Source of the DNA: Tubiluchus corallicola
Lineage: Eukaryota; Priapulida; Priapulimorpha; Priapulimorphida; Tubiluchidae
Assembly: GCA_030141605.1 (NCBI GenBank)
Contig: JAQGDQ010000090.1
Location: 292,001-356,000, forward strand
Length of the DNA: 64,000 bases
Direction: 5' to 3'
A program made the position numbers and the translations under genes. This document shows, piece by piece, positions 61,701-64,000 of the stretch. The number at the start of each line of letters is the position of its first letter. Position 1 is the first letter of the stretch. Under the pieces are notes generated by a model. It saw nothing but the letters and a program-made list of their open reading frames with translations. It was not told the origin of the DNA and searched no databases.

Positions 61701-64000
61701 ACTTCAAGCCACAGTGGAACGTACACTTGCCTTGCCTCTAATGCAGCAGGTCATGCCAGTCTGTCTGCTGAGTTAGTGGTGGATGGTATGTATTCATCAT
61801 CAACCTGCACCACATGTTTTCTTTATCATGTTTCTGCCATATTTCACCCAGCTGAATCATATTTTTGTGATTTTTGGCAACTAGTCTCAATAGTTTGATT
61901 TTTACCATGCAGTTGGACTAAAGATGGCAGATCGGTACCATCTCACTTGGGTGTGGAAATGTTTACTCCAAGTGAAGTTGCGTCAATGATCGTCATCAAG
62001 TCGGTTAGCGCCAATCATTCCGGTTCTTACTCTTGCACGGCTGAAAATGCAGCTGGTAAAATAAGCTTTAGTGCTGCCCTTATTGTGAATGGTAAGTTAC
62101 ATTCTTTGTTAACATTCAAACTAAATCCCTCCAGCAAGGTTTTCGTCTTTCATGCAGGTATATCAAAACATGTAGGTCCATAATCAACCTTGCCGTTAAG
62201 ATGATTTAATTTGTAAGAGTAGTGCAACTCAAGAATCAGTTGTTAAGTAACAGCTCTAGCCCAAGACTTGGTGAAATAATTCGTGGCATCTAGCTGATTG
62301 GTGAAGTACCAGAAGTTGTTGTTTTACCATCGTTTTGCTGTAACAAGTCTATTACGTAGGTGGCTGAAAGATAGGCAACATATTCCACTTAACTTGAATG
62401 TAGAGATTCACAACTCCAGCGTTGTAGCTTCTATGATAGTTATACAAAGCGTTTCGTCTTTTCATGCTGGGAATTATACATGCATTGCAGAGAATTCTGC
62501 TTCTCATACAGAATATACATCACAACTTCTAGTTGATGGTAAGCAGCATTATGCTGTCATTTGCAAGACATTTGTTATTACCTTTTTATTGATATTTGAT
62601 TATCAAACACCTTTGCCCGATTGCTTTAAGTTTGACTGCAATAATGAGGATTCAGATAGCATGTGTATCATTTATTTTCATCAAAAATGGAAAAGGTGAG
62701 TCGTTTATTTTTTTCATTTTTGTTTGCAATAAAGAAACAGACATTTGTAAACCTAGTAAAACTAGAGGTAAAGCAAATTTTCTTTTATACCTTGCAAGTC
62801 TAATTTTCCAAGACTTGGCAGACGGATGGTCATTTTTCCTTGAATGCCTTATGGCTGTTATCTATGTGTGTTTGTCTCTTGATAGCTGGCTTAAAGATGG
62901 CAAACCCATCGTTGATGACAAGTCAATCGAAAGTGTAGAAACTGACGTTTCGTCGATGTTGCTAGTACGGCGAGTGCGTCCTTATCATAGCGGCATTTAT
63001 ACATGTGTGGCCAGCAATAATGCCGCAGATACCAACTTTTCTGCTGAACTTGAAGTTGATGGTAAATTGCCTTCAGAAATTAGTCTCGACACTCATTTCA
63101 GCACTTTCTATAATAATAAGTCACATGGTTAGTGAGGTGGGAATGTGCTTGGATGCTGATCTTTTTACTGTGAGCCTTAAGGGCGCTTAGAACTTGATAG
63201 CATTCAGTTTCCTGTGTTTCTTAATTGCTGGAGTTGCCTTGGTAGGTTGATCCGTTAGAGTTATGTTGGCTGTTTCATCAGTTAAGATTGAATTATGTGT
63301 TCACGTTTTTGATTTCATTTGGTGATACAGTAATTTCTTGACTCATTTAGAAATCTTAATTTTTTGACAGTTTAGTTGTCTTTGAGTGTTTTGCAAAGTA
63401 GACAAATTAGTGACATGTATGGATTTTAAAACAAGCTACAATACAGTTTTGAAAGCATCTCTGACTTGAAGATTTGTGCTCCAAGACTTTGCAGGCCATT
63501 GGTAATTCTTTCCATGAATCCGCTCATTCATTTAATTCTACTGAATTTATCTCTCAATACATGGCTGAAGGCTGGAAACCTTCTTACTTCTAACACCTCT
63601 CATCTGCGCATTTTAAATCGTGAAATAAAACACATTTGATTATCCTGAAAAAGGCTCATTCTCCAAGACTTGGCAGACCACTAGCCATCTATCCTAGAAA
63701 CTTTTCACTTCTGTAATTCTCCTGAATTTATCGCCTAATTGCTGGCTGATAAATGGCAAACTTCCCTTCACCAGCATGTCTGTTGAGCGCATGGAAAGTG
63801 ATGTTTCATCTATGCTGCTAGTACGACAAGTGCGTAATTACCATAGTGGAAATTATACGTGCGTAACAAGCAATGGTGCTGCAGACATTTCACTGCTGAA
63901 CTTATAGTTAATAGTAAGTCTAAATTATGGAATGCATTTGTCAGTTGTGAGGGGAGCTTGGTCGTTTTTCATAGTAATATGGTGAGTAGTATATTGTTAT
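22692..64000 (+). CDS. Dscam-like: Dscam-like gene B with split Ig7 cassette arrays (5' part)
   Basis: This is a second Dscam-family receptor. A probable signal-peptide exon (22692-22743) and eight constant exons (37092-37418, 38674-38820, 40262-40411, 40581-40871, 41434-41703, 42937-43236, 43744-43854, 44051-44215) encode Ig1 to Ig6 in canonical Dscam order with matching phases. Ig7 is then built from one of 33 first-half cassettes (45049-51809) joined to one of at least 25 second-half cassettes (from 53554). Ig2 and Ig3, which are arrayed in insect Dscam1, are single-copy here. Ig8 onward lies past the window. Domain identity is clear from Ig1 'SRDVTVHA', Ig2 'PSGELHIRNV', Ig4 'DRGMYQCFASND' and Ig6 'GPPYIRP'. 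Use of one cassette per array is inference from exon phase and from the architecture known in insects. Confidence 0.9.
24642..25013 (-). other. Stop-free minus-strand frame, unknown
   Basis: About 124 codons are open on the minus strand without an ATG at the start. The frame is basic, with segments such as SPDKVKKKRHRKLQSAAAKQ. I recognise no family. It may be a remnant of a mobile element or chance. Confidence 0.2.
29800..30372 (+). mobile_element. Possible non-LTR retrotransposon 3' remnant
   Basis: The segment ends GGCAAATAAAGATGTTATCT then ATCTGTCT, a poly(A)-signal-plus-ATCT tail of the kind found at LINE 3' ends. No reverse transcriptase motif is visible in the open frame at 29800-30042. 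The left boundary is a guess. Confidence 0.3.
31050..31643. repeat. 31-bp minisatellite, about 19 copies
   Basis: The unit runs GGTCAGGTTTTTGAGCTTGT then TCTAACTCTAA. Copies are highly alike, with AAGTCAGG and AGGTCAGG variants and a few shortened units in which the middle is missing (near 31272 and 31482). Confidence 0.95.
35530..35770 (+). repeat. SINE-like repeat, copy 1
   Basis: It contains AGATTCCTGTCCTGCCACGG near 35636, followed by GAATTCCGGC and an A-rich end. A related block AGATTCCGGTCCCGCCAC lies near 36319. The GATTCC(G)GTCC segment resembles a B box. This is a weak call. Confidence 0.35.
36280..36420 (+). repeat. SINE-like repeat, copy 2
   Basis: It shares AGATTCCGGTCCCGCCAC and the following ATG(A/C)TGAG-TTCC-type segment with the copy at 35530-35770. 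Confidence 0.35.
37092..37418 (+). CDS. Gene B exon: Ig1
   Basis: It encodes EITVSSDASHMGPSFLEEPP, the B-strand cysteine in IHCTASSAPPPVITW, and the F-strand cysteine in STVYTCFAKNSAG, ending IIRSRDVTVHA. The G-P-x-F-x-x-E-P-P start and the S-R-D-V-x-V-x-A end are diagnostic of Dscam Ig1. Both ends are phase 1; the acceptor is TATTTTTAG and the donor GTAAAC. Confidence 0.95.
37960..38130. repeat. Inverted-repeat pair in the Ig1-Ig2 intron
   Basis: AATTTAAGAAGGGA at 37963 is inverted in TCCTTTCTTAAATT at 37997, and AGGGATAGTTTAA at about 38059 is inverted in TTAAACACTATCCCT at about 38105. It may be the remains of small DNA elements. The rest of the intron (37419-38673) shows nothing notable. 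Confidence 0.4.
38674..38820 (+). CDS. Gene B exon: Ig2, first half (single copy)
   Basis: It reads VTRQQYEINVNDKDVLKGNT then AVLNCDIPTFVRPYLEIDFW, matching Dscam Ig2 first half. The equivalent exon 4 is arrayed in insect Dscam1; only one copy is seen here and nothing similar lies in the surrounding introns. Both ends are phase 1. Confidence 0.93.
40262..40411 (+). CDS. Gene B exon: Ig2, second half
   Basis: It contains IFPSGELHIRNVTEEDARSS and YKCVTRNKVTGVRVASKRVG, the Dscam Ig2 pattern P-S-G-E-L-H-I and the F-strand cysteine. Both ends are phase 1. Confidence 0.95.
40581..40871 (+). CDS. Gene B exon: Ig3 (single exon, single copy)
   Basis: It reads DSIELPCYTQAVPLPSYRWY then GSLYIDSVRLEDAGNYVCEV, the complete Ig3. 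In insect Dscam1 the first half of Ig3 is the exon 6 array; here Ig3 is one constant exon. Both ends are phase 1. Confidence 0.94.
41434..41703 (+). CDS. Gene B exon: Ig4
   Basis: It starts VPLSVRVTPSSQ and contains ASMNCTAVGYPVPKISWYKN and EDRGMYQCFASNDEETVNGE, the Dscam Ig4 signature M-Y-Q-C-F-x-x-N-D. Both ends are phase 1. Confidence 0.95.
41851..42257. mobile_element. Tigger/pogo-like MITE
   Basis: The left end CAGTGTTCCCTCGCTACTTC and the right end AATAAGCGAGGAAACATTG form imperfect terminal inverted repeats. The content (TTCG, TTTATTGCGC, GCGGG) is typical of pogo/Tigger ends. It lies in the intron between Ig4 and Ig5 and is about 407 bp, too short for a transposase. Confidence 0.7.
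42500..42610 (-). repeat. Possible tRNA-derived SINE
   Basis: On the minus strand GGTTCAAATCCAAGCTCACC (about 42524-42543) resembles a polymerase III B box. It is similar to the repeat at 5330-5400. Ends are unresolved. Confidence 0.35.
42937..43236 (+). CDS. Gene B exon: Ig5
   Basis: It contains ASLSCVVTGNPTPEMVWFLD and SLNVTSARIEDGGQYRCLAK, the Dscam Ig5 pattern. Both ends are phase 1. Confidence 0.94.
43744..43854 (+). CDS. Gene B exon: Ig6, first half
   Basis: It reads GPPYIRPFKNLTIAVGKNAT then IKCHVSGYPIASVWWKK. P-Y-I-R and G-Y-P-I are the Dscam Ig6 motifs. Both ends are phase 1. Confidence 0.94.
44051..44215 (+). CDS. Gene B exon: Ig6, second half (last constant exon before the arrays)
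   Basis: It contains RTLVIDNAQKNRDNGEYTCF and ends RSINVDVK in phase 1 at GTACCA. The single base left over joins to any 7a cassette, giving V, A, E or D as the first residue of Ig7. Confidence 0.94.
44216..45048 (+). other. Intron before array 7a
   Basis: This 833-bp intron is AT-rich. I see neither cassette relics nor an element that recurs between the 7a cassettes. Confidence 0.5.
45049..45151 (+). CDS. Cassette 7a.1
   Basis: VPPSLSAFQFPRL, then AGAVCIVDSGDPPIYFR. Acceptor TTGCAG, donor GTGAGC. Confidence 0.92.
45217..45319 (+). CDS. Cassette 7a.2
   Basis: VAPSLGDFMFPKI, then AAAVCFVNEGDPPINFR. Donor GTGAGA; 65 nt after 7a.1. Confidence 0.93.
45369..45471 (+). CDS. Cassette 7a.3
   Basis: VPPSIGRFEFEKM, then AAAVCFVNYGDPPIIFR. 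Only 49 nt separate it from 7a.2. Confidence 0.93.
45518..45620 (+). CDS. Cassette 7a.4
   Basis: VPPSLGQFSFERM, then AAAVCFVNRGDPPLWFR. The spacer before it is 46 nt. Confidence 0.93.
45675..45777 (+). CDS. Cassette 7a.5
   Basis: ASPSVGPFEFPQM, then VAAVCFVDKGDPPITFR. Acceptor CATTTTAG. Confidence 0.92.
46061..46163 (+). CDS. Cassette 7a.6
   Basis: VPPSIVPFEFPKL, then AGAVCLVNLGDPPITF. The last two exon bases are GG, not CG, so the junction residue is Gly instead of Arg. The 283-nt spacer before it may hold a decayed copy (GCAGTCTGTTTCGGAG at 45987). Confidence 0.9.
46204..46306 (+). CDS. Cassette 7a.7
   Basis: VPPKLRPFYFDRL, then GGAVCIVSLGDPPITFR. Only 40 nt separate it from 7a.6. Confidence 0.92.
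46579..46681 (+). CDS. Cassette 7a.8
   Basis: VVPALRPFAFTRV, then SGVVCIVELGDPPIKFR. Confidence 0.92.
46942..47047 (+). CDS. Cassette 7a.9 (one codon longer)
   Basis: EAPMLTLSFSFPRV, then AAAVCLVTGGDPPITFR. At 106 nt it has one extra codon near its start but keeps the same phases. It is closely related to 7a.11 (shared FPRVRLHKRAAAVCLVTGGD). Confidence 0.9.
47099..47201 (+). CDS. Cassette 7a.10
   Basis: AIPILHPFEFPKL, then AGVVCIVVFGDPPIKFR. The spacer before it is 51 nt. Confidence 0.91.
47384..47486 (+). pseudogene. Cassette 7a.11, donor site lost
   Basis: EPLMLTPFSFPRV, then AAAVCLVTGGDPPITF. The frame is open and the acceptor TTTTCAG is fine, but the donor is TTCTG|TGTAGG instead of TTTCG|GTGAG. 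Nearby GT dinucleotides at 47486 and 47488 would give lengths of 102 or 104 nt and shift the frame. It is therefore probably unusable, and recently so, since the coding part is undamaged. Confidence 0.75.
47542..47644 (+). CDS. Cassette 7a.12
   Basis: AAPRIVPFDLPRT, then GGTVCIVNSGDPPITFR. Confidence 0.92.
47914..48016 (+). CDS. Cassette 7a.13
   Basis: APPGLLPFEFQRV, then VGTVCIVFSGDPPISFR. Confidence 0.92.
48057..48159 (+). CDS. Cassette 7a.14
   Basis: ASPLIDTFAFSRR, then AFVVCGVTNGDPPITFR. This is the first of the AFxVCGV subfamily. The spacer before it is 40 nt. Confidence 0.92.
48201..48303 (+). CDS. Cassette 7a.15
   Basis: ASPVIDSFEFSQL, then AFVVCGVKNGDPPIAFR. It is a close relative of 7a.14, 41 nt after it. 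Confidence 0.92.
48352..48454 (+). CDS. Cassette 7a.16
   Basis: APPTIDEFSFTRR, then AGVVCIVTSGDPPISFR. The donor is GTAGGC. Confidence 0.91.
48657..48759 (+). CDS. Cassette 7a.17
   Basis: VPPVLDSFEFPQR, then AFVVCGVAKGDSPITFR. G-D-S-P replaces the usual G-D-P-P. Confidence 0.91.
48845..48947 (+). CDS. Cassette 7a.18
   Basis: VPPSLDPFDFAQK, then AAVVCYVNRGDPPIQFR. Confidence 0.92.
49012..49114 (+). CDS. Cassette 7a.19
   Basis: EPPVVDKFVFPRR, then AFVVCGVEKGDPPIQFR. Confidence 0.92.
49180..49282 (+). CDS. Cassette 7a.20
   Basis: VPPVLEPFDFLRR, then AAVVCFVNKGDQPITFR. G-D-Q-P replaces G-D-P-P. Acceptor TTTTCTAG. Confidence 0.91.
49337..49439 (+). CDS. Cassette 7a.21
   Basis: ESPTLDAFQFPRR, then AFVVCGVASGDPPISFR. 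The acceptor TTCATAG has a weaker pyrimidine tract. Confidence 0.9.
49563..49665 (+). CDS. Cassette 7a.22
   Basis: APPVLDSFEFARK, then AAAVCYVDIGDPPIKFR. Confidence 0.92.
49731..49833 (+). CDS. Cassette 7a.23
   Basis: VAPNLAPFQFLRV, then SFTVCGVDSGDPPIHFR. Confidence 0.92.
49892..49994 (+). CDS. Cassette 7a.24
   Basis: APPLVDPFQFLRR, then AATVCFVSNGDPPITFR. Confidence 0.92.
50057..50159 (+). CDS. Cassette 7a.25
   Basis: EPPNLNPFDFPRL, then AFAVCGVDSGDPPIAFR. Confidence 0.92.
50362..50395 (+). pseudogene. Relic of a 7a cassette
   Basis: TAGATGTGGTGTCGACAGAA resembles the VCGVD-S/R core of 7a.25 and 7a.26. Nothing else of a cassette survives in the 318-nt spacer. Confidence 0.45.
50478..50580 (+). 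CDS. Cassette 7a.26
   Basis: VAPVLEPFSFPRS, then AFAVCGVDRGDPPLVF. The exon ends AG, not CG, with donor GTAATT, so the junction residue is Arg or Ser depending on the first base of the 7b partner. Confidence 0.88.
50630..50732 (+). CDS. Cassette 7a.27
   Basis: VPPALGSFSFLKL, then AFTVCGVTKGDPPISFR. Confidence 0.92.
50777..50870 (+). pseudogene. Relic of a 7a cassette
   Basis: After a CATTTCAG acceptor, CATGTGGAGTGCTGAGCG and CCCATTTCT align to TATGTGGAGTGCTGAGTG and CCCATTTCT of 7a.28. The frame is lost and there is no TTTCGGTGAG donor. Confidence 0.65.
50908..51010 (+). CDS. Cassette 7a.28
   Basis: AAPSLSPFEFPKL, then AFTVCGVLSGDPPISFR. It shares K-L-K-(V/I)-H-Q-R with 7a.29 and 7a.30, a recent local expansion. 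Confidence 0.92.
51084..51186 (+). CDS. Cassette 7a.29
   Basis: ETPFIRPFEFGKL, then AFATCGVISDDPPVSFR. Thr precedes the cysteine where Val is usual, and S-D-D-P-P replaces x-G-D-P-P. Confidence 0.9.
51246..51348 (+). CDS. Cassette 7a.30
   Basis: ESPSLRPFEFGKL, then AFAVCGVLSGDPPIIFR. Confidence 0.92.
51407..51509 (+). CDS. Cassette 7a.31
   Basis: ETPVLRPFEFGSL, then AFAVCGVLRGDPPITFR. Donor GTGGGT. Confidence 0.91.
51554..51656 (+). CDS. Cassette 7a.32
   Basis: APPSLLPFELPRI, then TFAVCGVHDGDPPITFR. The spacer before it is 44 nt. Confidence 0.92.
51707..51809 (+). CDS. Cassette 7a.33 (last intact)
   Basis: DSPLLVPFSFPKV, then AFAVCGVERGDPPISFR. Confidence 0.92.
51851..51886 (+). pseudogene. 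Truncated 7a cassette
   Basis: After CTTTCAG the sequence reads VPSVLCPF in the cassette frame, then runs into a TG microsatellite (51885-51902) and no cassette sequence follows. It marks the 3' edge of array 7a. Confidence 0.65.
52817..52880 (+). pseudogene. Relic of a 7b cassette, 3' portion
   Basis: It reads TSANYTCIAENLAATASCTL, the F-G strands of a 7b cassette. The beginning of the cassette and the donor are missing. Confidence 0.75.
52922..53090 (+). pseudogene. Dead 7b cassette carrying the docking element
   Basis: After CTTCAG it reads WLKDGHPVSPSLGV then a stop; in shifted frames follow IVVPVEFASAL and HHSGIYICTG, so at least two frameshifts separate recognisable 7b blocks. It cannot encode an Ig half. 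Bases 52936-52967 within it match, inverted, the elements ahead of later 7b cassettes. Confidence 0.8.
52936..52967 (+). promoter_or_regulatory. Candidate docking site for array 7b splicing
   Basis: The core CATCCTGTTTCGCCAAGTCT (52939-52958) with flanking GGC and TGGTG is the reverse complement of the motif CCAAGACTTGGC-(A/G)AACAGGATGG found in introns ahead of many 7b cassettes. It is single-copy and sits upstream of 7b.1, the same relative place as the docking site of the insect Dscam1 exon 6 array. In that model each selector competes to pair with the docking site and brings one exon to the upstream donor. That the same happens here is inference from complementarity. Confidence 0.75.
53554..53729 (+). 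CDS. Cassette 7b.1
   Basis: WLKDDLSIIANFGPY, then HAGNYTCIAENHVGTAAYG. 176 nt; acceptor TTGGCAG, donor GTAAGC. Confidence 0.92.
53756..53770 (+). promoter_or_regulatory. Selector-like element before 7b.2
   Basis: CACCACAGGATGGCT retains the ACAGGATGGC half of the motif. Confidence 0.5.
53822..53997 (+). CDS. Cassette 7b.2
   Basis: WFKDHHELSVTVGRE, then DSGNYTCAAKNEVGQASYS. 176 nt; sister of 7b.3 (both have I-M-E-N and L-T-I-M-S-V). Confidence 0.92.
54062..54076 (+). promoter_or_regulatory. Selector-like element before 7b.3
   Basis: ACAACAGGATGGCTG retains the AACAGGATGGC half of the motif. Confidence 0.5.
54131..54306 (+). CDS. Cassette 7b.3
   Basis: WLKNGRELTVTPGRQ, then DTGNYTCQAENEVGQTSYS. 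176 nt. Confidence 0.92.
54383..54403 (+). promoter_or_regulatory. Selector-like element before 7b.4
   Basis: CTTGGCAAAACAGGATGG, nearly the full inverted match to the docking core. Confidence 0.7.
54460..54628 (+). pseudogene. Cassette 7b.4, dead
   Basis: WLKDGKPLPKRVAGE and FASTLVIPRVNASHSGNY are intact, then a net 7-nt loss removes the T-C-I segment and shifts the frame; the correct frame resumes as LAGSASYSAKLIID. The exon would be 169 nt, 1 mod 3, and would lack the disulfide cysteine. Its selector-like element is still good. Confidence 0.85.
54899..54917 (+). promoter_or_regulatory. Selector-like element before 7b.5
   Basis: GACTTGGTCACAGGATGGC; both halves of the motif are present. 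Confidence 0.65.
54965..55143 (+). CDS. Cassette 7b.5
   Basis: WLKDGMAIPKNLKVK, then HAGHYMCIAENNVAAAMFM. 179 nt. H-Y-M-C replaces N-Y-T-C, so this sequon is absent. Confidence 0.92.
55195..55218 (+). promoter_or_regulatory. Selector-like element before 7b.6
   Basis: CACCAAGAGTGGCAACAGGA then GGCC, a full-length variant of the motif with a few mismatches. Confidence 0.65.
55290..55468 (+). CDS. Cassette 7b.6
   Basis: WLKDEKVIPTNLQVE, then HTGNYTCVAENAVGTMKYT. 179 nt. Confidence 0.92.
55495..55513 (+). promoter_or_regulatory. Selector-like element before 7b.7
   Basis: TTTGGCAAATAGGATGGTC. Confidence 0.65.
55574..55752 (+). CDS. Cassette 7b.7
   Basis: WLKDGSTINDSLKVE, then HSGNYTCIAKNAVAMARFV. 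179 nt. Confidence 0.92.
55781..55802 (+). promoter_or_regulatory. Weak selector-like element before 7b.8
   Basis: CAAGATTTGGTGTGCAGAAT; only the left half fits well. Confidence 0.35.
55861..56039 (+). CDS. Cassette 7b.8
   Basis: WFKDGFPIPDNLEAG, then HSGNYTCSAKNVVSEASYT. 179 nt. It shares M-L-V-I-Q-S-V-T-R-E-H with 7b.9. Confidence 0.92.
56075..56090 (+). promoter_or_regulatory. Selector-like element before 7b.9
   Basis: CCTTGGCGAATAGGAT, including the GGCGA of the docking complement. Confidence 0.6.
56161..56339 (+). CDS. Cassette 7b.9
   Basis: WLKDGFAMPDALKVV, then HSGNYTCTAKNAAATSSYT. 179 nt. Confidence 0.92.
56371..56395 (+). promoter_or_regulatory. Selector-like element before 7b.10
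   Basis: CACCAGAACTTGGCAAACAG then GGGTG. Confidence 0.7.
56440..56618 (+). CDS. Cassette 7b.10
   Basis: WYKDGSVIPAHLKVG, then HTGNYTCTAENDVSFASYT. 179 nt. Confidence 0.92.
56646..56668 (+). promoter_or_regulatory. Selector-like element before 7b.11
   Basis: ACCAGTTCTTGGCAAACAGG then AT. Confidence 0.7.
56731..56909 (+). CDS. Cassette 7b.11
   Basis: WFKDGSVIPDMLKVG, then HSGNYTCFAKNAVSAVNYT. 179 nt; sister of 7b.10. Confidence 0.92.
56974..56993 (+). promoter_or_regulatory. Selector-like element before 7b.12
   Basis: GTTCTTGGAAAACAGGATGG. Confidence 0.7.
57066..57247 (+). CDS. Cassette 7b.12
   Basis: WLKDGDAIRFDPDQD, then HTGNYTCIAQNKAGIATYT. 182 nt. Confidence 0.92.
57356..57537 (+). 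CDS. Cassette 7b.13
   Basis: WQKDSVPIPLNFGIE, then HVGNYTCIAENSAGNTRFT. 182 nt. No selector-like element is visible before it. Confidence 0.92.
57642..57823 (+). CDS. Cassette 7b.14
   Basis: WLKDGATVENGTGIH, then HRGDYMCIAENAAGIALFQ. 182 nt. It has D-Y-M-C in place of N-Y-T-C. No selector-like element is visible. Confidence 0.91.
57824..58219 (+). other. Spacer between 7b.14 and 7b.15
   Basis: It has no cassette relic that I can support. A weak selector-like AGCTTGGCGATATGA lies at about 58156-58170. Confidence 0.4.
58220..58398 (+). CDS. Cassette 7b.15
   Basis: WLKNSNAVPLEKGIE, then HSGNYTCIAENGASYTNYT. 179 nt; sister of 7b.16. Confidence 0.92.
58399..58950 (+). other. Spacer between 7b.15 and 7b.16
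   Basis: A 552-nt spacer without a recognisable relic or selector. Confidence 0.4.
58951..59129 (+). CDS. Cassette 7b.16
   Basis: WFKNSIEVQTSRDIE, then HTGNYTCVAENDVSHTNYT. 179 nt. Confidence 0.92.
59458..59642 (+). CDS. Cassette 7b.17 (longest)
   Basis: WKKDGATLLTENIDG, then HAGNYSCIAKNPAGHASFV. At 185 nt it is the longest in the array but keeps the 2 mod 3 rule. Confidence 0.91.
59662..59697 (+). promoter_or_regulatory. Interrupted selector-like element before 7b.18
   Basis: CACCAGGACTTGCAG and AGCAGGATGGCCC are both present but separated by about 8 extra bases. Confidence 0.55.
59751..59926 (+). CDS. Cassette 7b.18
   Basis: WLKDGMELRPNSDLE, then HAGNYTCIARNSAFATSFT. 176 nt. Confidence 0.92.
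59911..60242. repeat. 166-bp direct tandem duplication
   Basis: The segment starting ACACTAATCG at 59911 repeats from 60077, with only a few differences (C/T in GTCGATG against GTTGATG, C/G at the TTTAA(C/G)ATTT site, T/A at CAAA(T/A)GTG). It spans the end of 7b.18, its intron and the start of 7b.19, so it is recent. Confidence 0.95.
60038..60092 (+). pseudogene. Chimeric mini-cassette made by the duplication
   Basis: The start of a 7b.19-type cassette (WFKDEMHLTNVQSH) is joined to the end of a 7b.18-type cassette, with a TAA between them. It keeps an acceptor (TTACTAG) and a donor (GTAAGT), is 55 nt (1 mod 3) and cannot code. If spliced in, it would stop translation. Confidence 0.85.
60204..60382 (+). 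CDS. Cassette 7b.19
   Basis: WFKDEMHLTKVQSHV, then DSAIYTCVASNSASNASFS. 179 nt. I-Y-T-C replaces N-Y-T-C. Confidence 0.9.
60665..61017. mobile_element. hAT-like MITE inside array 7b
   Basis: The element is 60673-61009, opening TAGGGGTGAGCATTCTCTAA and closing AATGCTCACCCCTA. Flanks ATGTCCAC and ACGTTCAC agree at 6 of 8 positions. It is the same family as 2859-2954 but about 337 bp long, and it widens the 7b.19-7b.20 spacer. Confidence 0.8.
61351..61529 (+). CDS. Cassette 7b.20
   Basis: WLKDGSEISSDSGVL, then HHGNYTCIAENDVAMTSYT. 179 nt. Acceptor TTACTAG, similar to 7b.19. Confidence 0.92.
61610..61785 (+). CDS. Cassette 7b.21
   Basis: WLKERKFIAPNLRVE, then HSGTYTCLASNAAGHASLS. 176 nt. Confidence 0.92.
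61913..62091 (+). CDS. Cassette 7b.22
   Basis: WTKDGRSVPSHLGVE, then HSGSYSCTAENAAGKISFS. 179 nt. Confidence 0.92.
62261..62279 (+). promoter_or_regulatory. Selector-like element before 7b.23
   Basis: CCAAGACTTGGTGAAATAA. The left part of the docking complement is reproduced, and the C-to-T change would still allow G-U pairing. Confidence 0.7.
62360..62538 (+). CDS. Cassette 7b.23
   Basis: WLKDRQHIPLNLNVE, then HAGNYTCIAENSASHTEYT. 179 nt; first base G after TAG. Confidence 0.92.
62808..62831 (+). promoter_or_regulatory. Selector-like element before 7b.24
   Basis: CCAAGACTTGGCAGACGGAT then GGTC, among the best full-length matches to the docking complement. Confidence 0.75.
62886..63061 (+). 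CDS. Cassette 7b.24 (last intact in window)
   Basis: WLKDGKPIVDDKSIE, then HSGIYTCVASNNAADTNFS. 176 nt. Confidence 0.92.
63481..63503 (+). promoter_or_regulatory. Selector-like element before the 63560 relic
   Basis: CCAAGACTTTGCAGGCCATT then GGT. Confidence 0.5.
63562..63630 (+). pseudogene. Relic of a 7b cassette, 5' portion
   Basis: ATGGCTGAAGGCTGGAAACC (WLKAGN) matches a cassette start, but the preceding AG is gone (AATAC) and the Ig pattern is lost within about 60 bases. Confidence 0.65.
63663..63679 (+). promoter_or_regulatory. Selector-like element before 7b.25
   Basis: CCAAGACTTGGCAGACC, a good match although the cassette after it is dead. Confidence 0.65.
63742..63913 (+). pseudogene. 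Cassette 7b.25, dead
   Basis: WLINGKLPFTSMSVE and HSGNYTCVTSNGAAD are intact, then a small deletion shifts the frame before AELIVN. The acceptor AG is replaced by AATTG, and the last exon base is A instead of G. Length is 172 nt (1 mod 3). It is closest to 7b.24. Confidence 0.85.
63914..64000 (+). other. Window end inside gene B
   Basis: Intron sequence follows the dead cassette. More 7b cassettes and the Ig8 exon are expected beyond. Confidence 0.5.

Larger units (their letters stand above)
53554..63913 (+). other. Array 7b: 25 visible alternative exons for the second half of Ig7
   Basis: Each intact cassette follows an AG, starts in phase 2 with N|TGG (the C-strand tryptophan; W-L-K-D-G), encodes 58-61 residues with A-S-x-L-V-I-x-x-V-x-x-x-H-(S/A/T)-G-N-Y-T-C-(I/T)-A-(E/K)-N and ends (V/I)-(D/N) in phase 1 at G|GTAAG. 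Lengths are 176, 179, 182 or 185 nt, always 2 mod 3. The single conserved cysteine is the F-strand partner of the 7a cysteine. Twenty-three look intact, two (7b.4, 7b.25) are dead, and partial copies lie at 60038 and 63560. Spacers are longer than in array 7a (about 90 to 970 nt). The array may continue beyond the window. Confidence 0.92.
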
